A stretch of DNA of 64,000 bases from Methylocapsa sp. D3K7. GTDB taxonomy: Bacteria > Pseudomonadota > Alphaproteobacteria > Rhizobiales > Beijerinckiaceae. Positions 27,044 to 34,458 of this stretch are shown piece after piece. Every line of letters starts with the position of its first letter. Position 1 is the first letter of the stretch. The notes beneath the pieces were generated by a model. The model saw nothing but the letters and a program-made list of their open reading frames with translations, was not told the origin of the DNA and searched no databases. The DNA lies in NCBI RefSeq assembly GCF_029855125.1, contig NZ_CP123229.1:1674001-1738000 (forward strand), read 5' to 3'. A program made the position numbers and the translations under genes.

Positions 27044-28450
27044 ATGGCCGAATTGATCAACATCGACCTTGGCAGGCGCTCGCGACGGTTGCGCGTCGAT
27101 ACTCTGGTCAAATTGCGCTGGCTGGCCCTGCTCGGACAGGCGATCGCCCTTGTCGTCACCTACTACGGTTTGCGGTTTTCGCTGCCGCTCGGGCCATGTC
27201 TCCTCGTCATCGCCGCTTCGGCCTGGCTCAACATCGGTCTGCGTTTGCGGTTCGGCCGCACCGAACGTCTCGAGGACGCCCCCGCGGCGGCAATGCTTGC
27301 CTATGATATTTTGCAACTGACCGCGCTTCTTTATCTCACGGGCGGCATCGAGAATCCTTTTTCGATGCTGTTCCTCGCTCCCATCATGATATCAGCCGTA
27401 TCGCTGTCCGGCCGCATTACCTTGATCCTCACTCTCCTGATGGTCGGGGCGGTTTCGGCGCTCACCTTCAGGCACTATCCGCTCCCTTGGTATCCTGGAG
27501 AGCAGCTGCAACTCCCGTTGATTTATGACGCAGGGATTTGGGTCGCGATCGTTCTCGGCGCTGGGTTCATCGCCATCTATGCGTCGCGCGTCGCGGTCGA
27601 GGCGCGCAAACTGGCCGATGCCCTGGCCGCGACCGAACTCGTGCTGGCCCGCGAGCAGCATTTAACCCAACTCGACGGACTCGCGGCGGCGGCGGCGCAT
27701 GAACTCGGCACTCCCTTGGCCACAATCACGCTCGTTGTCAGGGAGATGCAAAAACAACTTCCCGCCAATGATCCGTCTGAAGAGGATCTCAAAGTACTGG
27801 CCCAGGAAGTCGGCCGCTGCCGGGCCATTCTCGGCACCCTGACCTCGCTCGGCTCGGACACCGGCGACATTCTCGATGAAATGAGCTTGGGCCTGCTGAT
27901 CGAAGAGGCGGCCGGCCCGCAGCGTGATTTTGGCATGCGCATTTCGATCTCAAAAGACGGCGAAGACCCCGAACCCATCTGCCGCCGTAATCCGGGGATC
28001 TTATATGGCCTCGGCAATCTTATCGAAAATGCGATCGACTTCGCCGTCTCGGACGTGCGGATCGCAACGAAATGGGATTCGCAGCAAGTCACCATCGTGA
28101 TCGAGGACGATGGTCCTGGATTTTCCGCCGATGTCGCCGGCCGGGTGGGCGAACCCTATGTCACGACCAAGACCGACCGGCGCGCCAAAACGGAAGAAGG
28201 GTCCGGGCTTGGTCTTGGATTGTTCATTGCCAAGACGCTCCTCGAACGCTCCGGCGCGACCGTCAAGACAGGCAACCGGGCGCCGCCAGAAACGGGAGCC
28301 TCCATTGCCATTTCCTGGGAACGGCCGGTCTTCGAGCGCGGGACCAGGGGTTTGCGTGCCGGGCTCGCCGCCGCCGCGGTCAAGCCCGTGGCCGGATTCT
28401 CGCCGCCTTCGGGGGATAGTCCGGCTCCGGTTAACCCCAGGAAATCGTGA
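27044..28450 (+). CDS. regB: Redox sensor histidine kinase RegB (ActS/PrrB)
   Basis: RegB senses the redox state of the respiratory chain and phosphorylates RegA. The 468-residue protein has about six N-terminal transmembrane helices. The quinone-binding heptad region reads LTGGIENPFSML. The H-box is AAAAHELGTPLATI. Exactly 40 residues after its histidine lies the cysteine of VGRCRAI, equivalent to redox-active Cys265 of Rhodobacter RegB. The C-terminal ATPase domain has NLIENAIDF, EDDGPGFS and GSGLGLGLFIAK. regA follows on the same strand 67 bp downstream. Confidence 0.95.
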   Translation: MAELINIDLGRRSRRLRVDTLVKLRWLALLGQAIALVVTYYGLRFSLPLGPCLLVIAASAWLNIGLRLRFGRTERLEDAPAAAMLAYDILQLTALLYLTGGIENPFSMLFLAPIMISAVSLSGRITLILTLLMVGAVSALTFRHYPLPWYPGEQLQLPLIYDAGIWVAIVLGAGFIAIYASRVAVEARKLADALAATELVLAREQHLTQLDGLAAAAAHELGTPLATITLVVREMQKQLPANDPSEEDLKVLAQEVGRCRAILGTLTSLGSDTGDILDEMSLGLLIEEAAGPQRDFGMRISISKDGEDPEPICRRNPGILYGLGNLIENAIDFAVSDVRIATKWDSQQVTIVIEDDGPGFSADVAGRVGEPYVTTKTDRRAKTEEGSGLGLGLFIAKTLLERSGATVKTGNRAPPETGASIAISWERPVFERGTRGLRAGLAAAAVKPVAGFSPPSGDSPAPVNPRKS

Positions 28451-28517
28451 AAAAACTCGCTATTTTCTTGCTTTGTCGGATTTTCTGCCGGAAATGGTCC
28501 AAGCGAGGCAATTGGTT

Positions 28518-29114
28518 ATGCAAAATGACGCATCCCCGAAGACGGGAGATCAGAGCAAAGACACGGACGGCGCGCCGGATGGCCATGGGCCAGACCGCTC
28601 GCTGCTGATCGTCGACGACGACAATACCTTTTTGACGCGCTTGAGCCGCAGCATGGAGACGCGCGGCTTCACGGTGACGGCGGCAAATTCCGTCGCCGAG
28701 GGGCTCGCCGCCATCGCTGCAACGGCCCCCGCCTTCGCGGTGATCGATATGCGTCTTGCCGACGGAAATGGCCTTGACGTCATTCGCGAGCTGAAGGCGA
28801 AGCGCCCCGACGCGCGGGGGATCATCCTGACCGGCTATGGCAATATCGTCACCGCCGTCACCGCCGTGAAGCTCGGAGCCTTCGATTATCTGGCAAAGCC
28901 CGTCGACGCCGACGAGATTTTCAATGCGCTCATGGCGACCCGGCACGACAAAGCCGAACTTCCCGAAAATCCCATGTCCGCCGACCGTGTGCGGTGGGAG
29001 CACATTCAGCGGATTTACGAGCTTTGCGGCCGCAATGTCTCGGAGACCGCCCGCCGCCTCAACATGCACCGGCGCACCTTGCAGCGCATTCTGGCGAAAA
29101 AAGCGCCGCGCTAG
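28518..29114 (+). CDS. regA: Redox response regulator RegA (ActR/PrrA)
   Basis: RegA is the partner regulator of RegB and controls respiration, carbon and nitrogen genes in alphaproteobacteria. The 198-residue protein has a receiver domain (LLIVDDDNTFLTRL, phosphoacceptor in FAVIDMRLADGNGL, switch Thr in GIILTGYGN, Lys in YLAKPVD). It ends with the near-invariant Fis-type helix-turn-helix NVSETARRLNMHRRTLQRIL. An ATG at 28494 is an alternative start. 28518 was chosen because a GCGAGG site precedes it. Confidence 0.95.
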   Translation: MQNDASPKTGDQSKDTDGAPDGHGPDRSLLIVDDDNTFLTRLSRSMETRGFTVTAANSVAEGLAAIAATAPAFAVIDMRLADGNGLDVIRELKAKRPDARGIILTGYGNIVTAVTAVKLGAFDYLAKPVDADEIFNALMATRHDKAELPENPMSADRVRWEHIQRIYELCGRNVSETARRLNMHRRTLQRILAKKAPR

Positions 29115-29250
29115 GGCATGATCTGTGCTGTCCACAAGCGCTTGCAGCAGCCATTGCTTCGGGCCGAAAAATAGGTGTAATGCGCGCTTCCTCGGCCCTA
29201 CGGCGGCGTTCCAGCCATATGGGTAAAGCGGTCTTGATCGAGACCCGCCG

Positions 29251-29326
29251 GGGCCGGTAGCTCAATGGTTAGAGCCGGCCGCTCATAACGGTCTGGTTGC
29301 AGGTTCGAGTCCTGCCCGGCCCACCA
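29251..29326 (+). tRNA. tRNA with CAU anticodon (Ile2 or elongator Met)
   Basis: This 76-base cloverleaf has acceptor GGGCCGG pairing with CCGGCCC, discriminator A and encoded CCA (29324-29326). The anticodon stem GGCCG/CGGTC encloses loop CTCATAA, giving anticodon CAU. The T arm reads CAGGTTCGAGTCCTG. A G1-C72 pair and the absence of the three G-C anticodon-stem pairs exclude the initiator. Similarity to ileX-type genes favours the lysidine-modified tRNA-Ile2, but elongator Met is possible. Its 3' end is the integration site of the following element. Confidence 0.95.
29312..29326. repeat. attL core (tRNA 3' end)
   Basis: The 15-bp sequence CTGCCCGGCCCACCA is the last part of the tRNA T-arm and acceptor strand including CCA. 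The identical sequence occurs at 46789-46803. The base before the core differs (C here, T there), as does everything after it. Confidence 0.9.
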
Positions 29327-29352
29327 TCTATTCTATTCTCCATTGATATTGT

Positions 29353-30426
29353 TTAGGATTTTCCGTTCTTTCCCGCACCTGATACCTGGGTAAGGGAATA
29401 GATGTTCGCTTTTCTCCCCGATGACAGCTTGCCCATATTCTCCCTCGCGAGCCGTGCACGATTAGCGTTCTTGGTATAAAGGGACGCCATTTTTCCGCCC
29501 TTCCAGCCGAAAATAGCCTCAAGTGCGGCCTCTGTGGCGCCGTCGTCCGCTGCTCGCGTCGCGGCCGCTTTGCGCAGCCCATGCGCGGAGCCGGGAACCC
29601 CTGCCGCCTTGCAAGCTTCCCGAAACCAGTTCCCAAAACTCTGCTTCGCCATTGGCTTACCTATCGGCGTCGCCACGAAAGCAAGATCCCCTGTCTTGCT
29701 TCCCTCAATGATCTCGGCAAGCTCTGGCAAAATCGGGATCTCAACCTTCGTGCCGTTCTTTTCGGTGTTCACCACGATCACGCCGTTGCGGACATGCTGG
29801 CGACCGAGTCGCGCGGCGTCGCCAAGCCTAAAACCCGTATAAAGCAGGACACCGAACGCCAGACGCTCGCGCGTGCCAATTGGCCAACGAGTTTCAAACT
29901 TGAGGATTTCCTCCTCACTCCAAGGGTGAAATCCCTTTGTACTCGGAACGCGACCCTTGACGCCTTCGGTCGGATCGGAATCCACGAACCCGGCTTCCAA
30001 TGCCCAGCGGAAAAGACCGCGCATCGTTTTGAGAAAGTTGTTTGCAGCGAACGGGGTATCCTTGCGGCGGTCCCGAGCAGCCGCGATGGTCTTGCGGGTG
30101 ATCTTCACGAACGGCTCTTCGCCAGCCAATTTGATGATATTCAGGAAGATATTTTCGCGCTGTTTCTTTGTCGCCTGCGAGAGATTTGCCCACGCGGCGG
30201 AATCCCGGTAGCGAGAGATCAACCAGGCAAGCGTTCCGGTCTTCTCTCCCGCTTTTTTCGGCGTGGGTTCCCCAGCGATTGCCGCGTGATAAGCAGCCTC
30301 GAATTCCGGCGTTCCATATTCCTCTTTGATACGGACGCGCGGACCGTGATCTATGCGCACAAACCAGACGATCTTCCCGTGACGGGTGCGTTCCTTATGA
30401 AGGTGCGGCGGTCGAGGACGTGGCAT
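29353..30426 (-). CDS. Tyrosine recombinase / phage-type integrase
   Basis: This 357-residue integrase catalyses recombination between attP and the tRNA gene. The C-terminal catalytic domain shows LLYTGFRLGDAARL (Arg I), NTEKNGTKVEIP (Lys), SAHGLRKAAATRAAD (HxxR), IFGWKGGKMASLYTK (Trp in place of the second His, then the nucleophile Tyr). An SAM-like arm-binding domain precedes it (about residues 65-160). The ATG overlaps the stop of the small upstream gene. Its stop lies 25 bp from the ATG created at attP (29327), so in the circular form transcription could run on into the nuclease gene. Confidence 0.95.
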   Translation of the reverse strand: MPRPRPPHLHKERTRHGKIVWFVRIDHGPRVRIKEEYGTPEFEAAYHAAIAGEPTPKKAGEKTGTLAWLISRYRDSAAWANLSQATKKQRENIFLNIIKLAGEEPFVKITRKTIAAARDRRKDTPFAANNFLKTMRGLFRWALEAGFVDSDPTEGVKGRVPSTKGFHPWSEEEILKFETRWPIGTRERLAFGVLLYTGFRLGDAARLGRQHVRNGVIVVNTEKNGTKVEIPILPELAEIIEGSKTGDLAFVATPIGKPMAKQSFGNWFREACKAAGVPGSAHGLRKAAATRAADDGATEAALEAIFGWKGGKMASLYTKNANRARLARENMGKLSSGRKANIYSLTQVSGAGKNGKS

Positions 30427-30620
30427 CAGAGGATGATATCACGCAATTCAGGGGCCGTTTTAGGCGCTGCTATTGGAGCATCCGGCTCCATGGGAATTAG
30501 ACTAAAGGTTCCATCTTTCCCAATATTCAAACGGAAAGGAACGCCCGCCCGCTTTCCTGCACGAAGCAGCCGTGCAACTTCGGTTTCCTTAAATACACAC
30601 CGCTCTCTTCTTCCGGCCAT
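30426..30620 (-). CDS. Small integrase-linked protein, candidate excisionase
   Basis: This 64-residue protein is encoded directly before the integrase. Its TGA overlaps the integrase ATG by one base. The sequence CVFKETEVARLLRAGKRAGV followed by FRLNIGKDGTFSLIP resembles small proteins often found beside integrases in Rhizobiales islands. The position and size suggest a recombination directionality factor. No helix-turn-helix is certain, so this remains an inference. Confidence 0.65.
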   Translation of the reverse strand: MAGRRERCVFKETEVARLLRAGKRAGVPFRLNIGKDGTFSLIPMEPDAPIAAPKTAPELRDIIL

Positions 30621-30956
30621 TGTGACTTAACCTTATGAATTAGACAAATTGCATGTTGAGACACGAAAACACAGCCGCACCTCGAAAGCATGGAAAATTA
30701 TTGCTCATCGTCGGGGTTGTCCCCAATTTTACATCACGATTCCGTGATATAGCAAAGTCGCACTCGCAGAGCGGGTTGACGATTGACAACTATTGTCAAG
30801 CTTGGCATGAATCCTGCTCATTCATTTTAGCTTGGTTCCTCCCCAGGCTCATGGATGACTTCCCCCTGGTCTGCAGACCGGATCAGGGGGCTTTTTGCAT
30901 CCGTTGTGCTGTGCGCCATTTTTCCGGTAGAAAGCATAAATCAATCGGGAGCATTC
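30621..30956. promoter_or_regulatory. Control region with two palindromic operators
   Basis: No gene longer than a few codons is supported here. Two perfect palindromes are present: ATCACGATTCCGTGAT (30733-30748) and TTGACAACTATTGTCAA (30783-30799). The second contains TTGACA, usable as a -35 box on the plus strand. A strong intrinsic terminator follows at 30862-30897. The arrangement suggests repressor-controlled transcription of a short RNA of about 80 bases or of the small gene at 30957. No repressor with a matching helix-turn-helix is obvious nearby. Confidence 0.55.
30862..30897 (+). terminator. Intrinsic terminator
   Basis: The stem CCCCCTG (30862-30868) pairs with CAGGGGG (30884-30890), with a smaller inner palindrome GTCTGCAGAC, and is followed by CTTTTTGC. 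It terminates plus-strand transcription starting from the operator region upstream. Confidence 0.8.
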
Positions 30957-31091
30957 ATGTCTGTTGTGCCGTCAATGATTATTCTTATGGTAACGGCATT
31001 GGTTGTATTTCGCCGTGAGCTTACCTCTTGGCGCGTCTCCGGCGCTAAGTCGCGTCCTTGGCATCGCAACAGGCCGCCGCCGCCACAATGA
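30957..31091 (+). CDS. Small membrane protein (44 aa)
   Basis: The reading frame MSVVPSMIILMVTALVVFRR has one hydrophobic helix and then a basic tail ending in RNRPPPPQ. A good GGGAG ribosome-binding site lies about 8 bp upstream. I recognise no family. Because it is short, expression is uncertain. Confidence 0.4.
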   Translation: MSVVPSMIILMVTALVVFRRELTSWRVSGAKSRPWHRNRPPPPQ

Positions 31092-31418
31092 ACAACCCAG
31101 ACAGCAGACACGCCAGGCTGTTGTGATGATTAATAACTTAACCCAAACGGGTGATGTTTTTCCGTATATTTCTCATATGTTAAGCCCGTGCCGCATTTCG
31201 GCATGCTGGTGTCCTCGTCCCCCGTACGGCATCAGCTGCAAGTAAAACTTGATGATGCCCCTGATCCCGTCCGCTGCGTATCTGCGGCGAGGTCAGGGGC
31301 TTTTTTTGCTTTCCGCTTACGCCCGCCGCGCCCGCCACCGTGCTCCAGATGGAACTTTTCAAGCCTTGAAGCGATCAATGCATCATATCGAGCATGCTCG
31401 TAGCCAAGGGACACGTAC
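31092..31418. other. Spacer without a supported gene
   Basis: Apart from the terminator at 31257-31308, I see no convincing gene. A 40-codon frame ending at 31245 has no clear ribosome-binding site. A 62-codon minus-strand frame (31232-31420) runs antisense through the terminator and was not accepted. Confidence 0.4.
31257..31308 (+). terminator. Intrinsic terminator
   Basis: GCCCCTGA (31257-31264) pairs with TCAGGGGC (31293-31300), followed by seven T residues. The interior can also fold (CCGC/GCGG). It lies between two small reading frames and resembles the terminator at 30862-30897. Confidence 0.8.
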
Positions 31419-31505
31419 ATGGATACCAATACGCTTCTTATCATTATAGTTCTCGTTCTGCTGCTTGGCGGCGGCGGCTGGTATGGTCGCGGACGCTGGT
31501 TCTAA
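31419..31505 (+). CDS. 28-residue hydrophobic membrane microprotein
   Basis: The sequence is MDTNTLLIIIVLVLLLGGGG followed by WYGRGRWF: a single transmembrane helix, a glycine hinge and an aromatic/basic tail. An AAGGG site lies 8 bp upstream of the ATG. It resembles the very short DUF3309-like membrane proteins of Rhizobiales, whose role is unknown. Confidence 0.6.
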   Translation: MDTNTLLIIIVLVLLLGGGGWYGRGRWF

Positions 31506-31747
31506 GCCCTGAGCGATAGCCGCACGCGGTAGAGACGATAGTTTGTGGCCGGAGAACGAGATCCCCGGCCGATAGCCAGAAACGCGGCACTAATTCACCT
31601 ATGACAGAGCAATCCCAGATAGTTTTTTATCGCTCCAGCTGGAACCTTTGAAGGCAGTTCAGCGATAACCTTGGGGAGTGCCCTCCGTTATCGAGCGCCT
31701 TGGCCGGATTAGGGGCTGCTCGGCAATACTTGACCAGGGAGGTATCT

Positions 31748-31876
31748 ATGCACCGCTTGTTAGCTTTGCTGTTTGCGGTTTTTGCTTTGGGAGCGTGCGG
31801 CAAATACTCTCAAGAATCACCGTCGGATCAAAAAAATTCCGGCAAATCGTCGGCAACTCTTACGCTGCCCCAATGA
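31748..31876 (+). CDS. 42-residue lipoprotein (entericidin-like size)
   Basis: The N-terminus MHRLLALLFAVFALGACGKY has a short signal with lipobox LGAC, so Cys17 would be lipidated. The mature part is only about 25 residues, rich in Ser, Gln and Lys. A strong GGGAGGT ribosome-binding site precedes the ATG. The size and style resemble entericidins, but no toxin-antitoxin partner is visible. Confidence 0.65.
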   Translation: MHRLLALLFAVFALGACGKYSQESPSDQKNSGKSSATLTLPQ

Positions 31877-31926
31877 GACGAGGGCCATCTAATCTTTGAT
31901 CGGGTCCGCCGCGTTTTTGACGTAAT

Positions 31927-31945
31927 GCCGGACGCAACGTCCGGC
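31927..31945. repeat. Perfect hairpin
   Basis: GCCGGACG (31927-31934) and CGTCCGGC (31938-31945) pair perfectly around a 3-base loop. No T tract follows on either strand, so it may be a processing or regulatory hairpin rather than a terminator. It lies 51 bp after the lipoprotein stop. Confidence 0.5.
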
Positions 31946-32029
31946 GCGGGAGGAAGCGCAAGCTGCGTCGGGATTGGCAAAGAAGCCCTATAAGAGGCCC
32001 AGGTCAAACCCGTCGCCGCCCTGCCGTTG

Positions 32030-32140
32030 TCAGCCCCGCCGCAGCCGGTCCCGCTCGTTTAGTAGCGTCTCCAGCACCCAGCACCAGAATTTCAGGACCG
32101 TTATGCGGTAGCGGAGTCGCAGTCGCCGGTAGAGGGTCAT
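32030..32140 (-). CDS. 36-residue basic microprotein, coupled to the upstream gene
   Basis: The reading frame MTLYRRLRLRYRITVLKFWC continues to a 36-residue end (RDRLRRG) and is rich in Arg, Leu and aromatics, which suggests an amphipathic helix. Its ATG overlaps the stop of the 32137-32637 gene as ATGA. Coupling supports translation, but the function is unknown. Confidence 0.45.
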   Translation of the reverse strand: MTLYRRLRLRYRITVLKFWCWVLETLLNERDRLRRG

Positions 32141-32637
32141 AGTTTATCTAACAATTCAGAAGTTCCGAGACGATTGGCGACATCCAGAGAAAAGAGGTAG
32201 CGCAAGCGCATCTTTTCCATCCCCTCCTTATGTGCTGACCTCCTTTCATCACCTTGCACGATGCGCAGGCCATTGCGAACATTCTTAAGCAAAGCGATGA
32301 TGTCATCATCTTCCACGTCGCTGTGTCCGACAAGGTTGGTCGCATAATCAAGCATGGTGCGGCACTCCAAAAAAGTCTCGGGTCTCTTGTCAATAAGCTT
32401 TCGCAAGATTTCCGCTTTCTCGCGCTCGTGCAAATCAGCGGCCCTGTCACATTCATCATCGGTTGTAGAAATATCGACCTGATAGTTTTTATCGGCATCA
32501 AGCCATTTCCAGCGGGCAATAAGTTGCTGGATTTCGCTGACCTGTTCCTTTGTTTCCGTGGCCGGTGCTTTCGGGGCGGCCTTGAAAGCCCTTGCCTTCG
32601 CCGCCGGTGCTTTGCGTGTCTTCGGTTTCGTGGCCAT
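32137..32637 (-). CDS. Hypothetical island protein, lysine/alanine-rich N-terminus
   Basis: This 166-residue soluble protein has a basic, alanine-rich N-terminal tail (MATKPKTRKAPAAKARAFKA) that could contact nucleic acid. It is followed by an all-helical acidic domain (HEREKAEILRKLIDKRPETF and similar). No family is recognised. It is the first gene of a minus-strand pair with the 36-residue gene. The 216 bp upstream, to the next gene at 32854, hold its promoter region. Confidence 0.6.
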   Translation of the reverse strand: MATKPKTRKAPAAKARAFKAAPKAPATETKEQVSEIQQLIARWKWLDADKNYQVDISTTDDECDRAADLHEREKAEILRKLIDKRPETFLECRTMLDYATNLVGHSDVEDDDIIALLKNVRNGLRIVQGDERRSAHKEGMEKMRLRYLFSLDVANRLGTSELLDKL

Positions 32638-32853
32638 GTGTTACTCCAATTTTTCGGTGGAAAGCGCGTTTCCGCAGTTCGCTTGACGTGATAGTTGGCG
32701 ATATAATTGGCGAGCGACGGGGATGGCTAAGGCCATCTGCTAAACTCAGACCACGTGTGCTGTCCTCGGCGCACCATCAATAGTTACGCGGCTATGCGCG
32801 CGTGATAAGATCGTCGTCAGCCATGTCGACTTAACTCCCTCATGTCGGCACGG

Positions 32854-33117
32854 TTAGAGACGGTCGAGTGTCATTGCGGGCTTGGCCGTCTCGCTCGCCG
32901 CAGCAATGCGCTTGTCGAGCAGGGCGATGAACCCCGTTATGATACGCCCCAATTCCAAGCCCAGGCTGCCGATGTCGTCAACGTTGACATCGGTACGAAT
33001 GCGGAAATCATCCAAGGCCGCGTCGGCCTTCCTTAGACAGGCACGATTGTGGCGGAGCCACCGGGGATTGTCGGTTTGTATTCTGGGCGGTGATTCTTTA
33101 ATGCTTGTCTTAGCCAT
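32854..33117 (-). CDS. Hypothetical island protein (87 aa)
   Basis: This small protein, MAKTSIKESPPRIQTDNPRW..., has a basic N-terminus and helical C-terminal part (GLELGRIITGFIALLDKRIA). No family is recognised. It lies 81 bp downstream of the 33199-33411 gene on the same strand, so the two may share a transcript. Confidence 0.5.
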   Translation of the reverse strand: MAKTSIKESPPRIQTDNPRWLRHNRACLRKADAALDDFRIRTDVNVDDIGSLGLELGRIITGFIALLDKRIAAASETAKPAMTLDRL

Positions 33118-33198
33118 TTGAACATCCTCTCAGGCGAATCGATGTGATCGATGGTTAGGGGCTTGCGAGCGGGTGACACGCTCTGCAGGCCCCGCTTG

Positions 33199-33411
33199 TT
33201 ACGCGTCGCCATAGATGCCGCGCACCTCATCGAGGTATGCCTGCCGTAGCTCGCCCGCCTTAGCCTCGAACTGAAGCTCAAGGTCTCGGAGCTTTGCCTC
33301 GTATCTGAAACCGGCTGACCGGATTTCATTGACTGTGGTCGCCGCCTCGGTGGCCTCAATGACGGCCGTCGAAGGGACGCCAAAAACCTGTTTAATAAGC
33401 TGTTTTGCCAT
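33199..33411 (-). CDS. Small coiled-coil-like protein in a divergent regulatory pair
   Basis: This is a 70-residue protein (MAKQLIKQVFGVPSTAVIEA...) with a heptad-like acidic/basic helix (GFRYEAKLRDLELQFEAKAG). The start at 33411 is preferred over 33483 because an AAGGA site precedes it and the upstream residues are cysteine-rich and unlike it. It is divergent from the ribbon-helix-helix gene, with two palindromes in the 83-bp spacer. It could be the regulated partner of that regulator. Confidence 0.6.
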   Translation of the reverse strand: MAKQLIKQVFGVPSTAVIEATEAATTVNEIRSAGFRYEAKLRDLELQFEAKAGELRQAYLDEVRGIYGDA

Positions 33412-33433
33412 GTAAGTTTCCTTGCAATTTCGC

Positions 33434-33476
33434 CTAGCACATGCTAGTGAAGTAGTACTTACATAAGGTAAGTACT
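33434..33476. promoter_or_regulatory. Two palindromic operators between divergent genes
   Basis: CTAGCACATGCTAG (33434-33447) is a palindrome with 6-bp arms. A second, stronger one has 9-bp arms, AGTACTTAC (33454-33462) and GTAAGTACT (33468-33476), around a 5-bp spacer. Both lie between the starts of the 33411 gene and the ribbon-helix-helix gene (33495), where an autoregulator would bind. Confidence 0.65.
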
Positions 33477-33494
33477 TTGTCAAGGTGCTTGGGA

Positions 33495-33674
33495 ATGAAA
33501 AAATTAAGCAAGCTGCCTTCCATAGAGAACCGAACTGTAGTTCTCTCTATTAAGGTGCGCCCGTCGCTTGCTAAGGCACTCGTCAAGGCAGCTAAGGATA
33601 GCGGCCGTACGAAAGCTAGATTTACGGAAGAGGTGTTAGAGCTTTATCTGCGCGAGTTAGGTGTGCTTAAATAA
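33495..33674 (+). CDS. Ribbon-helix-helix type small regulator
   Basis: This 59-residue protein fits the MetJ/Arc/CopG fold: a short beta strand (RTVVLSIKVRP), then two helices (SLAKALVKAAKDSGRTKARF and TEEVLELYLREL). Such proteins bind palindromic operators as dimers of dimers and often repress their own gene. The ATG at 33495 lies 18 bp after the 9-bp-arm palindrome. The gene is divergent from the 33199-33411 gene. No toxin gene follows. Confidence 0.65.
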   Translation: MKKLSKLPSIENRTVVLSIKVRPSLAKALVKAAKDSGRTKARFTEEVLELYLRELGVLK

Positions 33675-33722
33675 TCGGCGGCCTAAGATCATCGGGAATC
33701 CAAGATAGCGAAAGGCAATGGA

Positions 33723-34109
33723 ATGAACCTCTCCCGCGCTTCTGCTATCTCTGCGACCGTATTAATCGGCGCAAACTTCTCGCCCTGGATCGACGCGGCA
33801 CATGCTCACCTCAGGCAGCGCGCCCAGGATGGTGTCTATGTTGTCGATATCACGACACGGCAAGGTAATTGCGGCAATGCCCTTCATTTGACGATCTCAG
33901 TGTCCGGCGGCCACGTTACTGCGGTAGGAGATACGCCGATAGAATCTAGTGGTCAGATCGACCAGCGCGGGATCGTGAATCTTACATTTCAGGGCATGGA
34001 CAAGGTCGCGTATGCCACCGGAAAGCTTGCGGACGGTTCTGGCTCTGGCACCTGGTCGTCGCCATCTCTGCAATGCGCTGGGTCCTGGCACGCCATTCGG
34101 CATAACTGA
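33723..34109 (+). CDS. Exported protein with two conserved cysteines
   Basis: This 128-residue protein has a signal peptide (about residues 1-28, ending AHA). The mature part is beta-rich: QDGVYVVDITTRQGNCGN near the start and GSGTWSSPSLQCAGSWHAIR at the end, with two cysteines likely bridged. Similar short exported proteins are widespread in Rhizobiales without known function. It lies 48 bp after the regulator gene on the same strand and could be co-transcribed with it. Confidence 0.6.
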   Translation: MNLSRASAISATVLIGANFSPWIDAAHAHLRQRAQDGVYVVDITTRQGNCGNALHLTISVSGGHVTAVGDTPIESSGQIDQRGIVNLTFQGMDKVAYATGKLADGSGSGTWSSPSLQCAGSWHAIRHN

Positions 34110-34292
34110 AGCCGCTCGACCCCAAGGATCCCGGCGTCGAAGTTCATGGGGCGAATGCACAGGGGCGTCAGGGCCAGCAATCATCGTGACCTAGGCGCTA
34201 CAAGAGCCATCCCCTTAATTAAGCAAGGTTCATTGATTCGCCAACCACGCGAATTAGTTAATTCCCTAACATCAAACTTAGGGAGAAACGCA

Positions 34293-34457
34293 ATGGCCGA
34301 CTGCCCCGTTTGTGAAGGCAAAAAAACCATCGAATGCCCAGATTGTAAGGGAACAGGAAAGTTGGGAAGCAGAACCCCAAGCGTAAGGGAATGCAATCAT
34401 TGCAGCGGGACCGGACAGAAAACGTGCGACAATTGCAAAGGAAGCGGGAAAGTCTAA
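34293..34457 (+). CDS. DnaJ-type zinc-finger microprotein (54 aa)
   Basis: The whole protein is made of four CxxCxGxG-type motifs: CPVCEGKK, CPDCKGTG, CNHCSGTG and CDNCKGSG. That is the cysteine-rich zinc-binding region of DnaJ without the J domain. A GGGAGA site precedes the ATG. It would bind two zinc ions and might act as a mini-chaperone or protein adaptor. The frame is open upstream to 34146 but that part is not related. Confidence 0.7.
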   Translation: MADCPVCEGKKTIECPDCKGTGKLGSRTPSVRECNHCSGTGQKTCDNCKGSGKV

Positions 34458-34458
34458 A

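Noticed and set aside
31232..31420. 62-codon minus-strand frame starting MYVSLGYEHARYDALIASRL
   Set aside because: It runs antisense through a strong terminator and overlaps the 28-residue gene. It looks somewhat protein-like, so it cannot be excluded fully, but evidence is weaker than for the plus-strand reading.
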